From the NCBI RefSeq assembly GCF_000729995.1, contig NZ_JNFG01000048.1, forward strand, positions 1-33,878: a DNA stretch of 33,878 nucleotides, written 5' to 3'. Below, in pieces: positions 30,416 to 33,878 of this stretch. The stretch is from Caballeronia sordidicola. Its GTDB lineage: Bacteria; Pseudomonadota; Gammaproteobacteria; Burkholderiales; Burkholderiaceae. Below the pieces are notes generated by a model. The model saw only the letters and a list, made by a program, of their open reading frames with translations. It had not been told where the DNA came from and made no database searches. The translations under genes and the position numbers were made by a program. How positions within the stretch are numbered: the stretch's first letter is position 1; each line of letters begins with the position of its first letter.

Positions 30416-31957
30416 ATGCCTATCGATCACACCGTTATCCGCCTTCATCCCAACGACGATGTCGTGATCGCGACGCGCCAGTTGATGTCGGGCGCGCGTA
30501 TTACGTCTGAAGTCGAGCCGCTGTTGGTCAGCGGGTTGATCCCGCCGGGCCACAAGATCGCCACGCGCGACATCGCCAAAGGTGAACCCGTGCGGCGCTA
30601 CAACCAGATTATCGGTGTGGCGCTGGATGCTATCTCGCGTGGCCAGCACGTTCATGTCCATAACCTCGGCATGGCGGATTTCGAGCGCGAACACGAATTC
30701 GGTGTCGATATCCGGGAAACCCATTTCGCCGATAAACCCGCTACGTTCATGGGAATTCGTCGAGACGACGGCCGAGTGGCCACGCGCAATTACATCGGTA
30801 TCCTGACGAGTGTGAATTGCTCGGCAACGGTGGCGCGCGCCATCGCCGATCACTTTCGCCGCGATGTTCGCCCCGAAGCGCTCGCCGATTATCCGAACGT
30901 GGATGGCGTGATCGCATTGACGCATGGACTGGGCTGCGGCATAGATTCTCTCGGCGATGGCATCGCGATCCTGCGTCGCACCCTCGCGGGTTACGCCGTC
31001 CATCCGAACTTTCATTCGGTGCTGTTCATCGGCCTGGGCTGCGAGACGAATCAGATTTCCGGCATCCTCGGTTCGGCTGGCCTGAAAGATAACGGTACGA
31101 AACTGCGCAGCTTCACGATCCAGGACAGCGGCGGCACGCGCAAGACGATCGAACGCGGCATCGCGATGGTGAAAGAACTGCTCGTCGATGCCAACCGCGT
31201 CAAACGCGAACCCGTGCCGGCGTCGCACCTGGTGGTCGGATTGCAATGCGGGGGCTCGGACGGTTATTCGGGGATCTCGGCGAATCCGGCGCTGGGCGCG
31301 GCCGTCGACCGCCTCGTTCAGCACGGCGGCACAGCGATTCTCTCCGAGACGCCCGAGGTCTACGGTGCGGAACATTTGCTGACTCGACGCGCGGTGAGCC
31401 GGGAAGTCGGCGAAAAACTACTGACACGCATCAAGTGGTGGGAGGATTATTGCGCGCGAAACGGTGCGGCAATGGACAACAATCCATCGGCCGGAAACAA
31501 GGTCGGCGGCCTGACGACAATTCTCGAAAAGTCGCTGGGCGCGGTGGCGAAAGGTGGCACGACGAAACTAGTGGAAGTCTATGAATACGCTCAACCTATC
31601 GATGCGAAGGGGTTTGTGTTCATGGATTCGCCTGGGTACGACCCTGTCTCGGCAACAGGCCAGGTTGCGTCCGGTGCGAATTTGATCTGCTTCACGACCG
31701 GGCGCGGCTCGGCTTACGGCTGTGCGCCCTCGCCTTCGTTGAAGCTTGCCACGAACACCGCGCTGTGGGAGCGGCAGGAAGAAGACATCGATATCAACTG
31801 CGGCGGGGTTATCGATGGAACCGCGTCCATTGATCAGCTCGGAGAAGCCATTTTCCAGATGATGCTGGACTGCGCGTCCGGAGTGGCGTCGAAGAGCGAA
31901 GCGCACGGTTACGGGCAGAACGAGTTCGTGCCGTGGCAGGTGGGGGTGATTACTTGA
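30416..31957 (+). CDS. uxaA: Altronate dehydratase, UxaA family
   Basis: The 513-residue protein has the UxaA layout. The N-terminal SAF domain (about residues 1-95) contains PPGHKIATRDIAKGEPVRRYNQIIG. The catalytic domain has GIRRDDGRVATRNYIGILTSVNCSATVARAI, then VIALTHGLGCG and VLFIGLGCETNQISG with conserved cysteines. The C-terminal region ends near CGGVIDGTASIDQLGEAIFQMML. UxaA dehydrates D-altronate to 2-keto-3-deoxygluconate using an iron-dependent site. Galactarate dehydratases are related, but the length and context favour altronate. A GAGGA (30402-30406) overlapping the previous stop serves as its ribosome binding site. No transporter, KDG kinase or aldolase is in the window. Confidence 0.88.
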   Translation: MPIDHTVIRLHPNDDVVIATRQLMSGARITSEVEPLLVSGLIPPGHKIATRDIAKGEPVRRYNQIIGVALDAISRGQHVHVHNLGMADFEREHEFGVDIRETHFADKPATFMGIRRDDGRVATRNYIGILTSVNCSATVARAIADHFRRDVRPEALADYPNVDGVIALTHGLGCGIDSLGDGIAILRRTLAGYAVHPNFHSVLFIGLGCETNQISGILGSAGLKDNGTKLRSFTIQDSGGTRKTIERGIAMVKELLVDANRVKREPVPASHLVVGLQCGGSDGYSGISANPALGAAVDRLVQHGGTAILSETPEVYGAEHLLTRRAVSREVGEKLLTRIKWWEDYCARNGAAMDNNPSAGNKVGGLTTILEKSLGAVAKGGTTKLVEVYEYAQPIDAKGFVFMDSPGYDPVSATGQVASGANLICFTTGRGSAYGCAPSPSLKLATNTALWERQEEDIDINCGGVIDGTASIDQLGEAIFQMMLDCASGVASKSEAHGYGQNEFVPWQVGVIT

Positions 31958-32093
31958 GCGAAAGCGGCAGTTGATTGGCAGCGGCAGTCGTGTTTGGCAG
32001 CAGCGTCTCGGCTATTGATACCTTGCCTACCGACCGCGAGCGAAAAAGTGCCGCCGTTTTAGATAGCGTACCGCCCGTGGCCGACGAGACGCC

Positions 32094-33707
32094 TCAGGCC
32101 GCCATCATTTTCAACGCCAGCGCCTCGGCCACTTCTATCCCATCGATCGCGGCCGAATAAATGCCTCCGGCGTACCCCGCGCCTTCGCCTGCGGGATAAA
32201 GCCCGTCGACGTTCACGCTCTGATAATCGTCCTTCCGGCGAACCCGGATCGGCGACGACGTACGCGTCTCCACACCCGTCAGCACAGCATCATGCATCGC
32301 GAAACCGGGAATCTTCTTGTCGATCTGCGGCAATGCTTCGCGAATCGCCTCGACCACGTATTCAGGCAATGCGCTGGTAAGGTCGGTCATACGAACGCCG
32401 GGTTTGTACGACGGTTCGACTGTTCCAAGCGCGGTAGACGGGCGTCTCGCAATAAAGTCACCGACTAACTGGGCCGGCGCACAGTAATCACCTCCACCGA
32501 GTTCGAACGCCCGCTCTTCCCACTGCCTTTGAAACGCAATCCCTGCTAGTGGGCCGCCAGGGAAATCGTCCGGCGTAATTCCGACGACAATACCCGCGTT
32601 CGCATTGCGCTCGTTGCGCGAATATTGGCTCATCCCATTCGTGACGACGCGCCCCACTTCAGACGTCGCCGCAACCACCGTTCCGCCCGGGCACATGCAA
32701 AAGCTATAAACCGCGCGACCGTTGCTGCAGTGATGAACGACCTTGTAATCGGCTGCGCCTAACAGTTTATGTCCCGCGAATTTGCCGAACCGGCTCCGAT
32801 CAATCAGCCCTTGAGGATGTTCGATTCGAAATCCGAGTGAAAACGGTTTTGCTTCCATGTAGACGCCGCGATCGTGCAGCATCTCGAACGTGTCTCGCGC
32901 GCTATGCCCCACCGACAGCACGACATGATCGCAGCGCAGCGTTTCGCCGTTGGAAAGCGTGAGACCACGCACCTTGCCGGCGTCAATCTCGATATCTTCG
33001 ACACGCGATTCGAAGCGTACTTCGCCACCGAGTTGATGAATGGTCGCGCGCATTTTCTCGACCATGCCCACCAGTCGAAACGTACCGATATGCGGCCGGC
33101 TCAGATACAGGATGTCCTCGGGTGCACCGGCAAGCACGAACTCTTCGAGCACCTTGCGCCCGTAGTGCTTGGGATCCTTGATTTGGCTGTACAGCTTGCC
33201 GTCCGAAAACGTCCCGGCACCACCCTCGCCAAACTGCACGTTCGACTCTGGATTCAGCACGTTTTTCCGCCACAGGCCCCAGGTATCCTTGGTCCGTTCG
33301 CGAACAGCCTTGCCACGTTCCAGGATGATGGGACGAAATCCCATCTGCGCGAGGATCAAGCCGGCGAACAATCCGCACGGGCCCATGCCAATCACAACCG
33401 GCCTCGGCGATGTCATCGACACCGGCGCCTTCGCGACGAACTTGTACGCCATGTCCGGCGTTACAGTGCAATGCGGCTGGTCGTCCAGATAACGAAGCGC
33501 GGCGGCTTCGTCCTTCACATCGACATCAACGATATACGTGAGCTTGATGTCGGAGCGCTTGCGAGCATCATGCGCGCGACGGAATACCGTATAGCGGATC
33601 AGGCCATCGGCAGGGACATGAATAAGCGCGAGACGTGAGCGAATTGCCGACTCGAGTTCGCTTTCCGAATGCTCAAGCGGCAGCTTGATTTCGCTTAGAC
33701 GTAGCAT
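32094..33707 (-). CDS. FAD-dependent oxidoreductase (large NAD(FAD)-utilising type)
   Basis: The 537-residue protein has a short N-terminal alpha/beta domain (about residues 1-95) and then an FAD-binding dinucleotide motif VVIGMGPCGLFAGLILAQMG with GxGxxG near residue 107. The NVQFGEGGAGTFSDGKLYSQIKD segment, CMCPGGTVVAA and the C-terminal GLYPAGEGAGYAGGIYSAAIDGIEVAEAL FAD-binding motif are typical of the VP0956-like family. It is soluble and its substrate is unknown. ATG 33707 gives MLRLSEIKLPLEH. It is convergent with the sugar-acid operon and separated from it by 136 bp without an obvious terminator. It appears monocistronic. Confidence 0.92.
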   Translation of the reverse strand: MLRLSEIKLPLEHSESELESAIRSRLALIHVPADGLIRYTVFRRAHDARKRSDIKLTYIVDVDVKDEAAALRYLDDQPHCTVTPDMAYKFVAKAPVSMTSPRPVVIGMGPCGLFAGLILAQMGFRPIILERGKAVRERTKDTWGLWRKNVLNPESNVQFGEGGAGTFSDGKLYSQIKDPKHYGRKVLEEFVLAGAPEDILYLSRPHIGTFRLVGMVEKMRATIHQLGGEVRFESRVEDIEIDAGKVRGLTLSNGETLRCDHVVLSVGHSARDTFEMLHDRGVYMEAKPFSLGFRIEHPQGLIDRSRFGKFAGHKLLGAADYKVVHHCSNGRAVYSFCMCPGGTVVAATSEVGRVVTNGMSQYSRNERNANAGIVVGITPDDFPGGPLAGIAFQRQWEERAFELGGGDYCAPAQLVGDFIARRPSTALGTVEPSYKPGVRMTDLTSALPEYVVEAIREALPQIDKKIPGFAMHDAVLTGVETRTSSPIRVRRKDDYQSVNVDGLYPAGEGAGYAGGIYSAAIDGIEVAEALALKMMAA

Positions 33708-33833
33708 GAAGACCTGTTTTGTAAAAGCTGCGAAGACATTCGGCTAAAGCACTATTTTAGCGTGTTGACGAATACGTAAGCCGGAGTGTTGGGTGTTTGG
33801 CGCGAGTGTTCTGAAGGGCGGCGCCTGAAACGC

Positions 33834-33863
33834 AAAAACCCCACCTTTGCGGGGTGGGGTTTT
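33834..33863 (-). terminator. Terminator of a gene beyond the right edge
   Basis: AAAACCCCACC (33835-33845) pairs with GGTGGGGTTTT (33853-33863) around a 7-nt loop. Read leftward it ends in a T run (complement of 33834-33838), consistent with a minus-strand gene to the right of the window. It lies upstream of the oxidoreductase gene and probably insulates it. Confidence 0.75.
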
Positions 33864-33878
33864 GGCGAAGCTGCGGTG

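Noticed and set aside
31975..32160. 61-codon frame between uxaA and the oxidoreductase gene
   Set aside because: It starts with a weak codon, has no ribosome binding site, and its second half is antisense to the oxidoreductase gene.

Overview
The window looks like chromosomal DNA of a Burkholderiaceae bacterium, most likely Paraburkholderia or Caballeronia. This rests on the high GC content with strongly GC-biased third positions, the run hemA-prfA-prmC-grxD-ubiX, and the mix of APC/MFS permeases, FadR/TetR regulators and sugar-acid catabolism. The genus is inferred from gene content and style; no database search was possible. I see no rRNA, tRNA, CRISPR array, insertion sequence or phage module.

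Layout. 1-2.7 kb: the end of a truncated LysR-type regulator gene, ychF with a strong terminator, a dinD homologue containing a perfect 30-bp palindrome, and a small secreted DUF3761 protein. 2.9-8.6 kb: ettA, a membrane-anchored AsmA/DUF748-like protein, and on the minus strand a HAD hydrolase, a long Xaa-Pro aminopeptidase and a small membrane protein. 8.8-14.9 kb: an OmpR-type regulator whose receiver has lost the phospho-accepting aspartate, followed by hemA (tetrapyrrole synthesis), prfA-prmC (release factor 1 and its methyltransferase, overlapping by 4 bp), grxD (CGFS glutaredoxin), ubiX (flavin prenyltransferase with a TTG start) and a DODA-type extradiol dioxygenase. 15-20.3 kb: an APC permease, a cold-shock protein with a long leader, a YegD-like Hsp70 ATPase and a sugar-porter MFS protein.

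20.3-27.3 kb is the most accessory-looking part. It holds a hipBA toxin-antitoxin operon with four similar operator-like sites upstream, a nitroreductase, an MFS exporter divergent from a TetR regulator across a 16-bp-armed inverted repeat, a DUF1415 gene overlapping the TetR gene, a SAM-dependent methyltransferase, and a small helical protein of unknown function.

27.3-32 kb is a catabolic island. A FadR-type GntR regulator diverges from lgoD-, uxaB- and uxaA-like genes, which together would convert L-galactonate to D-tagaturonate, D-altronate and 2-keto-3-deoxygluconate. Three TTGG-N5-CCAA sites lie between them and one overlaps the likely promoter. The window ends with an FAD-dependent oxidoreductase gene and a terminator belonging to a gene beyond the right edge.

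Most genes are ordinary. What stands out is regulatory architecture (the hipBA operator array, the TetR inverted repeat, the GntR triple operator, the long csp leader), the degenerate receiver before hemA, and the dinD palindrome. I did not find a convincing wholly new multi-gene system.
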